Shown in pieces: positions 16,167-23,967 of a stretch of DNA of 37,279 nucleotides. This DNA comes from Eubacteriales bacterium (GTDB lineage Bacteria; Bacillota; Clostridia; Lachnospirales; Lachnospiraceae): positions 1-37,279 of the forward strand of contig JAUNCG010000007.1 in NCBI GenBank assembly GCA_030526715.1. The letters run 5' to 3'. The translations under genes and the position numbers were made by a program. Position 1 is the first letter of the stretch. Every line of letters starts with the position of its first letter. The notes under the pieces are model-generated. The model did not search any database and was not told the DNA's origin. It saw nothing but the letters and a program-made list of their open reading frames with translations.

Positions 16167-18050
16167 ATGAAAAAATTTAAGACATTTTTGGCGATTCTTC
16201 TTGCGGGTACCATCGGTATCGTTCAACCGTCACTGCCTGTGCGGGTCATGGCGGAAGAAAGCGTTGAGGAGACGACAGAGAGTGAGAGCGGCGGGGAACA
16301 CAGCGCTTCCTATGATGAGGAGATTGCGACGAACGCGATCCCGGGGTGGCCGCAGGCAGACCGGATCGAGGCAGGCGCTGCTATCGTTATGGAGGAGCAT
16401 ACGGGAGCGATTCTTTTCGGGAAGAATATTGAGAAGCAGGAGTATCCCGCGAGTATCACGAAGATCATGACGACGCTGCTGGCGCTGGAAAAGGGGAATC
16501 TCTCCGATACCGTGACCTTTTCGGAGAATGCAGTCTACAGTATCGAGTACGGGAGCTCGCATCTTGGATTGACAGAGGGGGAGCAGCTGAGTCTTGAGGA
16601 TTGCCTGTACGGTATTATGATGGCGTCGGCAAATGAGATCTCCAATGCAGTGGCAGAGCATATCGGTGGAGATATTGATACGTTTGTACAGATGATGAAT
16701 GACCGGGCGGCAGAGCTTGGCTGTACGAATACACATTTTGTCAATGTGCATGGTCTGCATGATGAGAATCATTATGTATGTGCCAAGGATATGGCGCTGA
16801 TCACACAGGCAGCATTGAAGATCGAGAAGTTTCGGGAGATCATCAGCACCGTGGAATATCATTTTGATGAGACGAATCTGGTGGACGAGAAGCGCTATTT
16901 TATGAATCATCACAAGATGATCGTTCCGGAAGAGGAGATGCTGGATAAGGATTGTATCGGAGGCAAGACAGGCTTCACGGACGAGGCCGGGAATACGCTC
17001 GTGACAGCGGCGCAGCGGGATGGTCTGGAAGTCATCGTGGTGATCCTGAAGGAGAACGGGCTGTATGAGTCCTATCATGAGACGAAGAAGCTGCTGGATT
17101 ACACCTTTGAGAATTTTGCGGAGACAGAGGTGCAGAATGCACAGATGGTGAATGCGAATACGGAGATCATCGGTATAGAAGATCCGCAGGAACTGGCCAG
17201 AATCCGGGAAGCGGATCTGACCTCAGAGCCATTTACCATAGCAGAGACAACGCCGGTGACGCTGCCTAAGGGCGTGGATAGCACGATGATCACTGCGAGG
17301 ATGGACTTCACGCAGGGGCTTTTGACGTATTACTATCAGGAGCAGCCGATTGGCAGTACTACGTTTTCTTATACAGGAGTATGGGAGCCGGTTACGGAGG
17401 CGATGACAGAGATCGAGACGGAGTCTGAGACGGAGACCGAAGCGGCTCCGGCATGGGCGAAGGAAGGAAGTATTCTTGGTACGGTGTACGCCTATGCGGG
17501 CAAGGCGCTGGGCGGACTGGGCTTTCTCTATGAGCGGATGGACAGCTTTATTAAGGAAAATACGGTGGTTGCAGCCGTAATGGGCGCGGTGCTTCTGATT
17601 ATTTTCATACCGATGCTTCTTGTCAGCGTCAATCGAAGCAGAAAGTATCGTCATATCATGGCTCTTCGGGAGGAGGAGATGATGATGCGGCGCAGACTGG
17701 AGGAGGAGATCGAGCGTAAGTCTGCGGCACAGGTCGAGGCAGAGCTAAAGGCTTCGGAGCTTCAGATCCGACTGGAGGAGGAGCAGAAGATGCGCATGCA
17801 GCAGGAAGCGGTGCTTAGAGAACAGGAGAATGCAGACGAATTCTACTTGGATGAGGAGGAAGACGGCGCTGCTCGGGAAGATAAGGAAGACGTACACAGG
17901 GATGAGGATAGCAAATCGGCAGAGCGTGCGGAAACGCAGGCGGAGGAGCCGATGACAGGAGCGGATCCATCCAAAGAGGTGGCGGGAGCGCTTCAGGAGC
18001 CGGAGGAGGAATTTATCGAAGTGCCGGTGGATGAACACGTGGATCCGTGA
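16167..18050 (+). CDS. D-alanyl-D-alanine carboxypeptidase (DacF/PBP5 type) with membrane anchor and long cytoplasmic tail
   Basis: Trims the terminal D-Ala of peptidoglycan stem peptides outside the cell. A signal peptide (residues 1-29, MKKFKTFLAILLAG...) precedes the serine peptidase S11 domain, with SITK (Ser96, Lys99), SAN (Ser154, Asn156) and KTG (Lys267). A PBP5-C-like domain extends to about residue 400, followed by a Glu/Thr-rich linker. A transmembrane helix at about 466-488 follows, then an unusual tail to residue 627. The tail is a basic/acidic coiled coil rich in Glu, Arg and Met, then a very acidic disordered end. DacF-type enzymes usually end in an amphipathic helix near residue 380-400. 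ATG 16167 follows AGGAGA. The tail suggests a cytoplasmic partner. Confidence 0.92.
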   Translation: MKKFKTFLAILLAGTIGIVQPSLPVRVMAEESVEETTESESGGEHSASYDEEIATNAIPGWPQADRIEAGAAIVMEEHTGAILFGKNIEKQEYPASITKIMTTLLALEKGNLSDTVTFSENAVYSIEYGSSHLGLTEGEQLSLEDCLYGIMMASANEISNAVAEHIGGDIDTFVQMMNDRAAELGCTNTHFVNVHGLHDENHYVCAKDMALITQAALKIEKFREIISTVEYHFDETNLVDEKRYFMNHHKMIVPEEEMLDKDCIGGKTGFTDEAGNTLVTAAQRDGLEVIVVILKENGLYESYHETKKLLDYTFENFAETEVQNAQMVNANTEIIGIEDPQELARIREADLTSEPFTIAETTPVTLPKGVDSTMITARMDFTQGLLTYYYQEQPIGSTTFSYTGVWEPVTEAMTEIETESETETEAAPAWAKEGSILGTVYAYAGKALGGLGFLYERMDSFIKENTVVAAVMGAVLLIIFIPMLLVSVNRSRKYRHIMALREEEMMMRRRLEEEIERKSAAQVEAELKASELQIRLEEEQKMRMQQEAVLREQENADEFYLDEEEDGAAREDKEDVHRDEDSKSAERAETQAEEPMTGADPSKEVAGALQEPEEEFIEVPVDEHVDP

Positions 18051-18127
18051 TAGGAGTTTTGGGGAATCACCCCAAGGTGTGTATGCCGGTGGGGAACCAT
18101 ATAAATTTTTTTTACAGGAGGAACAGT

Positions 18128-18865
18128 ATGAACTGGGTAGCACCAATTAAGGATGAAGAGACATTACAGAAGTTTAAGGATGCGCTGCGGGAGGTGGATG
18201 ATAAATATTACATTCTGTTTGAGATCGGTGTGGGAACCGGAATGCAGCTGCAGGAGATCCTGAAGTTCCGAAATCGGGATATTCGCGGAAAGGATAAGAT
18301 CGAAGCCAGTATCGGTACGAAGAATATCAAGAGAACCTTTACGATCCCGGAGGATCTGAAGAAGATCATCAACGATTTTACAGAGGGTAAGGATCCGGAC
18401 GCTTATCTGATTCAGGGACATGCCAGCTCAGCGGCTGCGTTGTCCAGAGAGCAGGCGTATCGTGTATTTAAGGGAGTCGGCAAGGAGATGGGGCTGAATT
18501 CCATCGGCGCCCAGACCATGAGAAAGACCTTTGCATGGCGTTATTATAAGAATACCAACGATATTTACTATCTGCAGAACCTGCTGAACCACGCATCTCC
18601 TTCTATTACCTATCGTTATATCGGTGAGAAGCCGAACGTAGAGGTGGTTCTGAAGAAAATGACGCCGGAGGAAAATGAGAGAAGCCGTTATCTTCTGTAT
18701 AAGGATGGCGCGGGTAAGAAACGTATGGAGGAGATCATCCATCTGTTTGAGACGCTCAAGAGCGATCTGGACGATCCGTCCAACAATGACGCCTTTTACG
18801 GCAGAGTAGATTGTCTGCTGACAGAGGTGGAGGAGCTTGTCCGTAACTTCAAGGGAACGAAATAG
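18128..18865 (+). CDS. Tyrosine recombinase-like protein with degenerate catalytic site
   Basis: 245 aa; AGGAGG lies seven bases before ATG 18128. The fold of a phage integrase catalytic domain is recognisable: GTGMQLQEILKFRNRDI (box I), K65/K68 in TKNIKRTF, QTMRKTFAWRYY (box II), LLNHASPSITYRYIG (His155, Tyr164). Yet the box I Arg is Gln40 and the box II His is Gln129, two residues normally essential for strand transfer. The N-terminal core-binding domain is absent, and an 80-residue helical tail follows Tyr164. No attachment site or mobile-element neighbours are seen. It may be a DNA-binding or structural derivative rather than an active integrase. It lies 77 bases after the DacF-like gene and may be co-transcribed. 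Confidence 0.75.
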   Translation: MNWVAPIKDEETLQKFKDALREVDDKYYILFEIGVGTGMQLQEILKFRNRDIRGKDKIEASIGTKNIKRTFTIPEDLKKIINDFTEGKDPDAYLIQGHASSAAALSREQAYRVFKGVGKEMGLNSIGAQTMRKTFAWRYYKNTNDIYYLQNLLNHASPSITYRYIGEKPNVEVVLKKMTPEENERSRYLLYKDGAGKKRMEEIIHLFETLKSDLDDPSNNDAFYGRVDCLLTEVEELVRNFKGTK

Positions 18866-18885
18866 TCAACATCAGCATATAGTAT

Positions 18886-18938
18886 AAAACGCACATCCGG
18901 CACGTATCCATGATGCATACGTGCCGGATGTGCGTTTT
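18886..18938. terminator. Bidirectional terminator between convergent genes
   Basis: A very long stem: AAAACGCACATCCGGCACGTAT (18886-18907) with its complement at 18917-18938, flanked by A and T runs on both sides. It serves both the recombinase-like gene and the exonuclease gene. Confidence 0.93.
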
Positions 18939-18948
18939 TAGAGCTGTG

Positions 18949-19917
18949 TCATTCAGCTTGGCTGTCTTCGCTGTGTTTGCGGATCCGTCGTCGTTCTCTT
19001 GCTGTCATGACACGGTCGCAGAGCTCCTGCGCGTGATCGACGTCGATGAGCTTCAGGGTCTTCACACAGTAATAAGCAGAGCCGTCCTCTGTGTGACGCA
19101 CCCGGAGCTTCCCTTTGAGATAGCCGTGCTGCTCACAGTAGGCGAGACAGATATAGTTGCGGGTACCGCTGGGCATCCAGCGCAGCTTTTTTTTCGCCGT
19201 TTGATTACAGAGATAGCAGCGGGTGGACGCGATCTTACGATCTCGCAGCAGCTCCTTTTTGCTGGTAAATTCTCTGGAGATCAGCTTGGTATAGCTGCCG
19301 AATTCCACATAGATTTCATCCTTGCGCTTCTTCGGGGTGCGAAAGTAGTCGAAGGAGTAAAAGGACATCAGCTTCTCTGTGGGAATATGTTTGATCACCT
19401 CCGCGGTGTAATATGCGTCTGAGATAGCCTCATGGAAGGCGACATCCTTCGGAAGCCCCAGAAAATCGATGGCATACTCCAGCGTGCGACGGTTCTTGCC
19501 GTCTTCAAAGGTGAGGCTGAAGATCTTCTGGATATCATAATATTTTAGCGGAAACGGGAAAAAGTTTTCTGTATGGTGATAGCGCATATTCCGCTGCAGC
19601 TCCAGAAAATCGAGAGAACCCCAGATGCAGTAGCACACATCCGTATCGCACCACTGCCGAAAGCGTTCGATGACCTCCGGGAAGGGAGCCGCTTCGTTCA
19701 GGGTCTGCTGGGAGACATGAATGATCTCCTGTGTCCGGAAATGAAGTCGGCGGTAGACCCGAGGGCGGATATATTCGTGAAAGCGTCCGATCTCCTGCAG
19801 CTCATGATTTAATTTTATCGCTCCGATTTCTATAATCTCAAAAGGGAGCTCCTTCAGCTCGCCGGATTTTCCATCGGGACACTGATTCCATTCGAGATCA
19901 AATATAATATAGTTCAT
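18949..19917 (-). CDS. DEDDh-family 3'-5' exonuclease with C-terminal zinc-ribbon-like region
   Basis: 322 aa. An RNase T/DnaQ-type exonuclease domain occupies residues 1-185. Exo I is IIFDLEWN (Asp7, Glu9). The middle holds WGSLDFLELQ, and Exo III is FHEAISDAYYTAEV (His-x4-Asp). It resembles KapD-like exonucleases acting on RNA or short oligonucleotides. After residue 215 a basic extension holds CYLCNQ and YCEQHGY, which could bind zinc and nucleic acid, and it ends in a basic stretch (RERRRIRKH). The exact substrate is unknown. It has its own promoter at 19989-20017. Confidence 0.85.
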   Translation of the reverse strand: MNYIIFDLEWNQCPDGKSGELKELPFEIIEIGAIKLNHELQEIGRFHEYIRPRVYRRLHFRTQEIIHVSQQTLNEAAPFPEVIERFRQWCDTDVCYCIWGSLDFLELQRNMRYHHTENFFPFPLKYYDIQKIFSLTFEDGKNRRTLEYAIDFLGLPKDVAFHEAISDAYYTAEVIKHIPTEKLMSFYSFDYFRTPKKRKDEIYVEFGSYTKLISREFTSKKELLRDRKIASTRCYLCNQTAKKKLRWMPSGTRNYICLAYCEQHGYLKGKLRVRHTEDGSAYYCVKTLKLIDVDHAQELCDRVMTARERRRIRKHSEDSQAE

Positions 19918-19988
19918 ACTGTTTTCCTGATTATGAAATAGTCAGGCAGAAAACTGCCCTGAAAGTATTCTTAGGTAATCCATGAATC

Positions 19989-20017
19989 AGTATACACAGA
20001 TAAGAGGATTTCGTCAA
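19989..20017 (-). promoter_or_regulatory. Promoter of the exonuclease gene
   Basis: Minus strand: TTGACG (20012-20017), 17-nt spacer, TATACT (19989-19994), about 70 bases before the start codon. Confidence 0.72.
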
Positions 20018-20105
20018 CTTGCATAGGGATTATCCTAAACCTTCGGCAATCTGCTCAAGGAGCAGGGGGGATGGCAGGGGGTGTGACAGAAGTGACAATA
20101 GTTCT

Positions 20106-20185
20106 CCCAAATCTTTGGGTAATTGATGTATGGCAGTTTTGAGGAAAACCATGTATACTTGTCTCATACGCAGAATGCTTCTGCG
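20106..20185 (+). promoter_or_regulatory. Palindromes and possible promoter upstream of the sugar ATPase gene
   Basis: CCCAAATCTTTGGG (20106-20119) is a perfect palindrome with a 2-nt centre. CGCAGAATGCTTCTGCG (20169-20185) is a 7-bp inverted repeat with a 3-nt loop. TATACT at 20154-20159 between them may be the -10, though no good -35 is seen. They may be operators; the regulator is unknown. Confidence 0.4.
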
Positions 20186-20223
20186 AGAGAACGATGATTA
20201 TATGATTTAGGAGGATACGTGAA

Positions 20224-21336
20224 ATGGCAAGTTTATCACTGGAGCACATTTACAAAAGATACCCGAATGGATTTGAAGCAGTTAAGGATTTCAATCTTCA
20301 GATTGAAGATAAAGAGTTCATCATCTTTGTAGGACCGTCCGGATGCGGTAAGTCTACCACACTTCGTATGATCGCAGGTCTGGAGGAGATTTCCGAAGGT
20401 ACTCTGAAGATCGGTGACAGAGTAGTGAATGATGTAGAGCCGAAGGATAGAGATATCGCGATGGTATTCCAGAACTATGCTCTGTATCCGCATATGACTG
20501 TTTATGATAATATGGCATTTGGTCTGAAGCTGAGAAAGACTCCGAAGGATCAGATCGACAAGATGGTAAAAGAGGCTGCCAAGATTCTGGATCTGGACAA
20601 GCTGCTGGATCGTAAGCCGAAGGCTCTGTCCGGTGGTCAGAGACAGCGTGTAGCTATGGGACGTGCGATCGTGCGTGACCCGAAGGTATTCCTGATGGAT
20701 GAGCCGCTGTCAAATCTGGATGCAAAGCTTCGTGTACAGATGCGTATTGAGATCTCCAAGCTGCATCAGAGACTGGGCGCAACGATCATCTATGTAACAC
20801 ATGACCAGACCGAGGCTATGACGCTTGGTACCAGAATCGTTGTTATGAAGGACGGTATCGTTCAGCAGGTAGATTCCCCGCAGAATCTGTACAACAACCC
20901 GGGCAATCTGTTCGTTGCAGGCTTCATCGGATCCCCGCAGATGAACTTCATGGATGCAGTCGTAAATGTAAGTGGCAATGAGGTAACTCTGAAGGTTGGT
21001 TCCTTCGATATCAAGCTTCCGGCTGACAAGGCGAAGGCTCTGATCGATGGCGGATATGCAGGCAAGACCGTTGTTATGGGTATTCGTCCGGAGGACGTAC
21101 ATGATGATCCGGCATTCCTTGCGAAGTCCCCGGATACCGTAATCGAGTCTACCATCCGTGTATATGAGCTGCTCGGTGCAGAAGTATTCCTGTATTTCGA
21201 TCTGGAGAACTTCCCGATGACCGCTCGTGTAAATCCGACCACTACAGCAAGAACCGGCGATACTGTGAAGTTTGCACTGGATGCAAATAAGATCCACGTA
21301 TTCGACAAGGAGACGGAACTGACCATTACCAACTAA
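20224..21336 (+). CDS. ABC transporter ATPase, MsmX/UgpC type, for sugar uptake
   Basis: 370 aa. The nucleotide-binding domain covers residues 1-235: Walker A GPSGCGKST (38-46), Q-loop QNYALYPHMTV, signature LSGGQRQR, Walker B VFLMDEPLSNLD, and switch His in THDQTEAM. The C-terminal part is the OB-fold regulatory domain typical of the MalK/MsmX/UgpC group (GIRPEDVHDD). In Firmicutes such an ATPase is encoded alone and shared by many carbohydrate ABC importers, which fits the absence of permease genes here. It is flanked by its own promoter region and a strong terminator. Confidence 0.94.
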   Translation: MASLSLEHIYKRYPNGFEAVKDFNLQIEDKEFIIFVGPSGCGKSTTLRMIAGLEEISEGTLKIGDRVVNDVEPKDRDIAMVFQNYALYPHMTVYDNMAFGLKLRKTPKDQIDKMVKEAAKILDLDKLLDRKPKALSGGQRQRVAMGRAIVRDPKVFLMDEPLSNLDAKLRVQMRIEISKLHQRLGATIIYVTHDQTEAMTLGTRIVVMKDGIVQQVDSPQNLYNNPGNLFVAGFIGSPQMNFMDAVVNVSGNEVTLKVGSFDIKLPADKAKALIDGGYAGKTVVMGIRPEDVHDDPAFLAKSPDTVIESTIRVYELLGAEVFLYFDLENFPMTARVNPTTTARTGDTVKFALDANKIHVFDKETELTITN

Positions 21337-21349
21337 TTATGGAAGCTTC

Positions 21350-21387
21350 ATTCCCGGTATACCGTATGGTATGCCGGGAATTTTTTT
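21350..21387 (+). terminator. Terminator after the sugar ATPase gene
   Basis: Stem ATTCCCGGTATACC (21350-21363) with GGTATGCCGGGAAT (21368-21381), one mismatch, followed by T7. Confidence 0.92.
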
Positions 21388-21418
21388 GTAGGATAGGAAG
21401 CTTTGTCTCCTATCCTAC
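21388..21418. repeat. Perfect 11-bp hairpin directly after the terminator
   Basis: GTAGGATAGGA (21388-21398) and TCCTATCCTAC (21408-21418) form a perfect stem with a 9-nt loop. It abuts the preceding T tract but has no T run of its own. It lies upstream of the antiporter promoter; its role is unknown. Confidence 0.6.
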
Positions 21419-21459
21419 GAAAACGCAGCGCGGAAAATGAAAACGGCAGGTATCTCCGT

Positions 21460-21488
21460 TTGACAAACCACTCCGTATAACATATACT
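21460..21488 (+). promoter_or_regulatory. Promoter of the Mrp/Mbh-like operon
   Basis: TTGACA (21460-21465), 17-nt spacer, TATACT (21483-21488), about 45 bases before the first start codon. Close to consensus, so expression is probably substantial. Confidence 0.82.
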
Positions 21489-21533
21489 TGCTGAGATATG
21501 TCTGCATATACTCAAGGAAAGAGGAGGAAGCCT

Positions 21534-22001
21534 ATGTATGTACTGTATTTTGTGCTGTGGGTAATATTTAATGCCAACATCACACCGGAGATCTGTCTGT
21601 TTGGTCTGGCGATCGCAGCAGTGATCTTCGCATTTACCTGTAAATTCATGGGACACAGCCTGCAGAAGGAACTGGAATTTTACAGAAAATCATGGAAATT
21701 TCTCTGCTATATCTGTGTACTCGTGATAGAGATCGTCAAGGCAAATCTGGCGGTAGTAAAGATGATTCTCTCGCAGAGAGAAGAGATACGGCCGGTAATC
21801 GTAGATTTTCATTCGGATATGAAGACCTCTCTCGGACAGACACTGCTGGCGAATGCCATCACGTTGACGCCCGGAACGATCACGGTATCGCTGGAGGACG
21901 GGCAGTATGAGGTACACTGTCTGGACGAGAATCTGGCAGAGGGGATGGACACGTCTGTATTTGTGAAAATGCTCTCTGAGCTTGAAAGGAGGAACGGATG
22001 A
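21534..22001 (+). CDS. mnhE: Multisubunit cation antiporter subunit MrpE/MnhE (MbhA-like)
   Basis: 155 aa. Two hydrophobic helices at the N-terminus (MYVLYFVLWVIFNANITPEI, then a second), then a soluble domain with ANAITLTPGTITVSLEDGQYEVHCLD, the MrpE hallmark. ATG 21534 follows GAGGAGG. It is the first gene of a ten-gene operon, the position of mbhA/mrpE in Mbh-type clusters. The stop overlaps the next start. Confidence 0.93.
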   Translation: MYVLYFVLWVIFNANITPEICLFGLAIAAVIFAFTCKFMGHSLQKELEFYRKSWKFLCYICVLVIEIVKANLAVVKMILSQREEIRPVIVDFHSDMKTSLGQTLLANAITLTPGTITVSLEDGQYEVHCLDENLAEGMDTSVFVKMLSELERRNG

Positions 22002-22336
22002 TGGGGGAAGGAATTCCGGGACTGGCGCAGGCCTATCAGGCGCTGTTTGTTGTGGCGCTGGCGGTGCTGGCGGTGCTGCTGATCCTGTGTCTGGTTCGCG
22101 CGGTGATCGGCCCGCGGATCGCGGATCGTGTCGTGGCAGTCAATATGATGGGTACGATGGTCATGGTCATCATCGGTATCCTGACCGTGATGCTGCAGGA
22201 GGGATATCTGGCAGATATCTGTCTGATCTACGCGATGATCAGCTTCCTTGCGGTGGTCGTGCTGACCAAGGTATATCTTGGGGTATATCAGCAGAAGAAG
22301 AGAGAGGAGGAGAACGGACATGACGATGATCATTGA
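21998..22336 (+). CDS. mnhF: Antiporter subunit MrpF/MnhF (MbhB-like)
   Basis: 112 aa, three transmembrane helices. It has the family segment CLVRAVIGPRIADRVVAVNM and a following helix with conserved glycines. Two adjacent ATGs (21998 and 22001) both lie after AAAGGAGG; the start overlaps the stop of mnhE. The extra highly charged tail (KKREEENGHDDDH) is cytoplasmic. Confidence 0.92.
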   Translation: MMGEGIPGLAQAYQALFVVALAVLAVLLILCLVRAVIGPRIADRVVAVNMMGTMVMVIIGILTVMLQEGYLADICLIYAMISFLAVVVLTKVYLGVYQQKKREEENGHDDDH

Positions 22337-22736
22337 GTGGCTTCGTTTTCTGGTCGGAGCGTTGCTTCTGCTTAGCGGACTCGGTATTTTTGTGGTGGAA
22401 ATGGTGGGAGTCTTTAAGTTCAAGTATGTGCTGAATCGTATGCATGCGGCCGCTATGGGAGACACGCTGGGAATCGGTATTTCCCTTCTGGGTCTGATCG
22501 TAATGTGTGGGTTGAATTTCACGTCGCTGAAGCTGTTTCTTGTCATTGTATTTCTATGGTTTGCCTCGCCGGCATCCTCCCATCTGATCGCGCGTCTTGA
22601 GGTGACGACGGACGAGGAGCCGCAGAAGCATTATCGGAAGGAAGCGCTGGCAAGGCTGGAGAAGGAATTGGCGGCAGGAGCCGCAGAGCTGCGCATGGAT
22701 ACAGGGGCGGAGACTGACGGACAGGAGGAGGCTTGA
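22320..22736 (+). CDS. mnhG: Antiporter subunit MrpG/MnhG (MbhC-like)
   Basis: 138 aa, three transmembrane helices. The segment LNRMHAAAMGDTLGIGISLLG is the conserved MrpG motif (RlHaa...dtlG). ATG 22320 follows GAGGAGG and overlaps the end of mnhF by 17 bases. A charged tail of about 45 residues extends beyond the usual family end. Confidence 0.92.
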   Translation: MTMIIEWLRFLVGALLLLSGLGIFVVEMVGVFKFKYVLNRMHAAAMGDTLGIGISLLGLIVMCGLNFTSLKLFLVIVFLWFASPASSHLIARLEVTTDEEPQKHYRKEALARLEKELAAGAAELRMDTGAETDGQEEA

Positions 22737-22738
22737 GT

Positions 22739-23023
22739 ATGGAAGTATTTATGATGATATTACTCGGATTTCTTGTCGTTTGCGCGATTTCCGTAAGTCT
22801 TTCGAAGAATCTGATGAACTCTATTTTGATTTTTATGTCTTACAGTCTTGTGATGTCTGTGATCTGGATTATCATCGAATCTCCGGATCTGGGGATTACA
22901 GAGGCGGCGGTGGGAGCGGGAGTGACCAGCCTGCTGTTCTTTGCAACCCTGAAAAAAATACATGCCATCGTGAAGCTGGAGGAAGACGGGAAGGAGGAAC
23001 AGGATGAGCAGAAGACTTCCTGA
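22739..23023 (+). CDS. MbhD-like subunit (DUF4040), equivalent to part of the MrpA C-terminus
   Basis: 94 aa, three hydrophobic helices. SPDLGITEAAVGAGVTSLLFF is the conserved DUF4040 motif found in MbhD and in the C-terminal part of MrpA. ATG 22739 is well spaced from AGGAGG; the TTG at 22733 is too close. Here it is a free-standing protein, as in Mbh-type clusters and unlike Bacillus mrpA. Confidence 0.88.
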   Translation: MEVFMMILLGFLVVCAISVSLSKNLMNSILIFMSYSLVMSVIWIIIESPDLGITEAAVGAGVTSLLFFATLKKIHAIVKLEEDGKEEQDEQKTS

Positions 23024-23966
23024 ACAGGAATATGAAAAGACCTTCTCGTACAAATTTAAACAGTGGCTGTCCGGAGAGAAGGATCCCTATCTGGGAGAGG
23101 TGGAAATGCAGCCGCAGGAGGAAGGTCCGGATGCCGTAGTGATTCAAAAGCAGAGAAGGAAGAATCGGCACAGGGCACAGCGCAAGGCGCTGGATCTGGG
23201 ATATAATGCGGAGGTTCGCATTTTCCAGAAGATCTATAAGGTATTTAGCGTGATCTTTTGTATCTGTCTGATGATCGTGCTGCTGACGGGCGTCAGTGGT
23301 CTGCCGACCTTCGGTAAGATGGAGAATCCGGTGAATAATGAAGTCTCTTCACGATACATAGAGAGCGGGCTTCAGGAGACGGGCGCAGTCAATATCGTCA
23401 CAGGTATGATTTTGGATTACCGTGCATTTGATACGCTCGGAGAGTCTCACGTACTGTTTATTGCGACCTGTACCGTGTTGATCCTGCTCCGTGTGGATAA
23501 GAAGAAGGGCATTCGTGAGCTGGAGGAGAATGACCGGGTATTTGAGCCGGAGAATGATGTGATCCTGCAGACTGTCGCCAAGGTGGTCGTACCGCCGATC
23601 GCGATTTTCGGTATTTATGTGATCCTGTGCGGTCATCTGGGACCGGGCGGCGGCTTTTCCGGAGGCGCGATCATAGGCGCGGGACTGATTCTGTATCTGA
23701 ACGCCTTTGGCTTTGAGGAGACGGAGAAGTTCTTCCGGGCAAGTACCTATAAGAAGATGAGCTTCGGCGCACTGGCCTGCTACGCATTGGCGAAAAGCTA
23801 TTCCTTCTTCACAGGCGCCAATCACATTCACAGCATCATTCCTCTGGGAACGCCCGGAGCGATCCTGAGCAGCGGTCTGATCCTGATTTTGAATATCTGT
23901 GTCGGCATCGTCGTGGCCGGAACGATGTATACGTTCTATGTAATGTTCAGGAAGGGAGGATATTGA
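23004..23966 (+). CDS. MbhE-MrpB fusion subunit of the cation antiporter
   Basis: 320 aa. A basic cytoplasmic N-terminus (about 75 residues) is not seen in either parent family. It is followed by an MbhE-like unit, with a helix at 79-100 and then RYIESGLQETGAVNIVTG and LDYRAFDTLGE, the signature found near the end of MrpA. A MrpB/MnhB domain follows, starting near residue 180 and carrying GHLGPGGGFSGGAIIG. The gene overlaps the previous one by 20 bases. The fusion explains why no separate mrpB is present. Confidence 0.88.
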   Translation: MSRRLPEQEYEKTFSYKFKQWLSGEKDPYLGEVEMQPQEEGPDAVVIQKQRRKNRHRAQRKALDLGYNAEVRIFQKIYKVFSVIFCICLMIVLLTGVSGLPTFGKMENPVNNEVSSRYIESGLQETGAVNIVTGMILDYRAFDTLGESHVLFIATCTVLILLRVDKKKGIRELEENDRVFEPENDVILQTVAKVVVPPIAIFGIYVILCGHLGPGGGFSGGAIIGAGLILYLNAFGFEETEKFFRASTYKKMSFGALACYALAKSYSFFTGANHIHSIIPLGTPGAILSSGLILILNICVGIVVAGTMYTFYVMFRKGGY

Positions 23967-23967
23967 G

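Larger units (their letters stand above)
19918..20223. other. Divergent intergenic region (306 bases)
   Basis: No coding sequence is visible. It holds the exonuclease promoter on the minus strand, a GC-rich purine stretch with GTGACAGAAGTGACA repeats (about 20081-20096), two short palindromes upstream of the ATPase gene, and the AGGAGG site for that gene. Confidence 0.7.

Noticed and set aside
18128..18865. Integrase as sign of a mobile element
   Set aside because: No attachment repeats, no phage or conjugation genes nearby, and the catalytic residues are degenerate.
18910..19422. 170-codon plus-strand frame over the exonuclease gene
   Set aside because: It starts inside the terminator hairpin and opposes a clear exonuclease frame.
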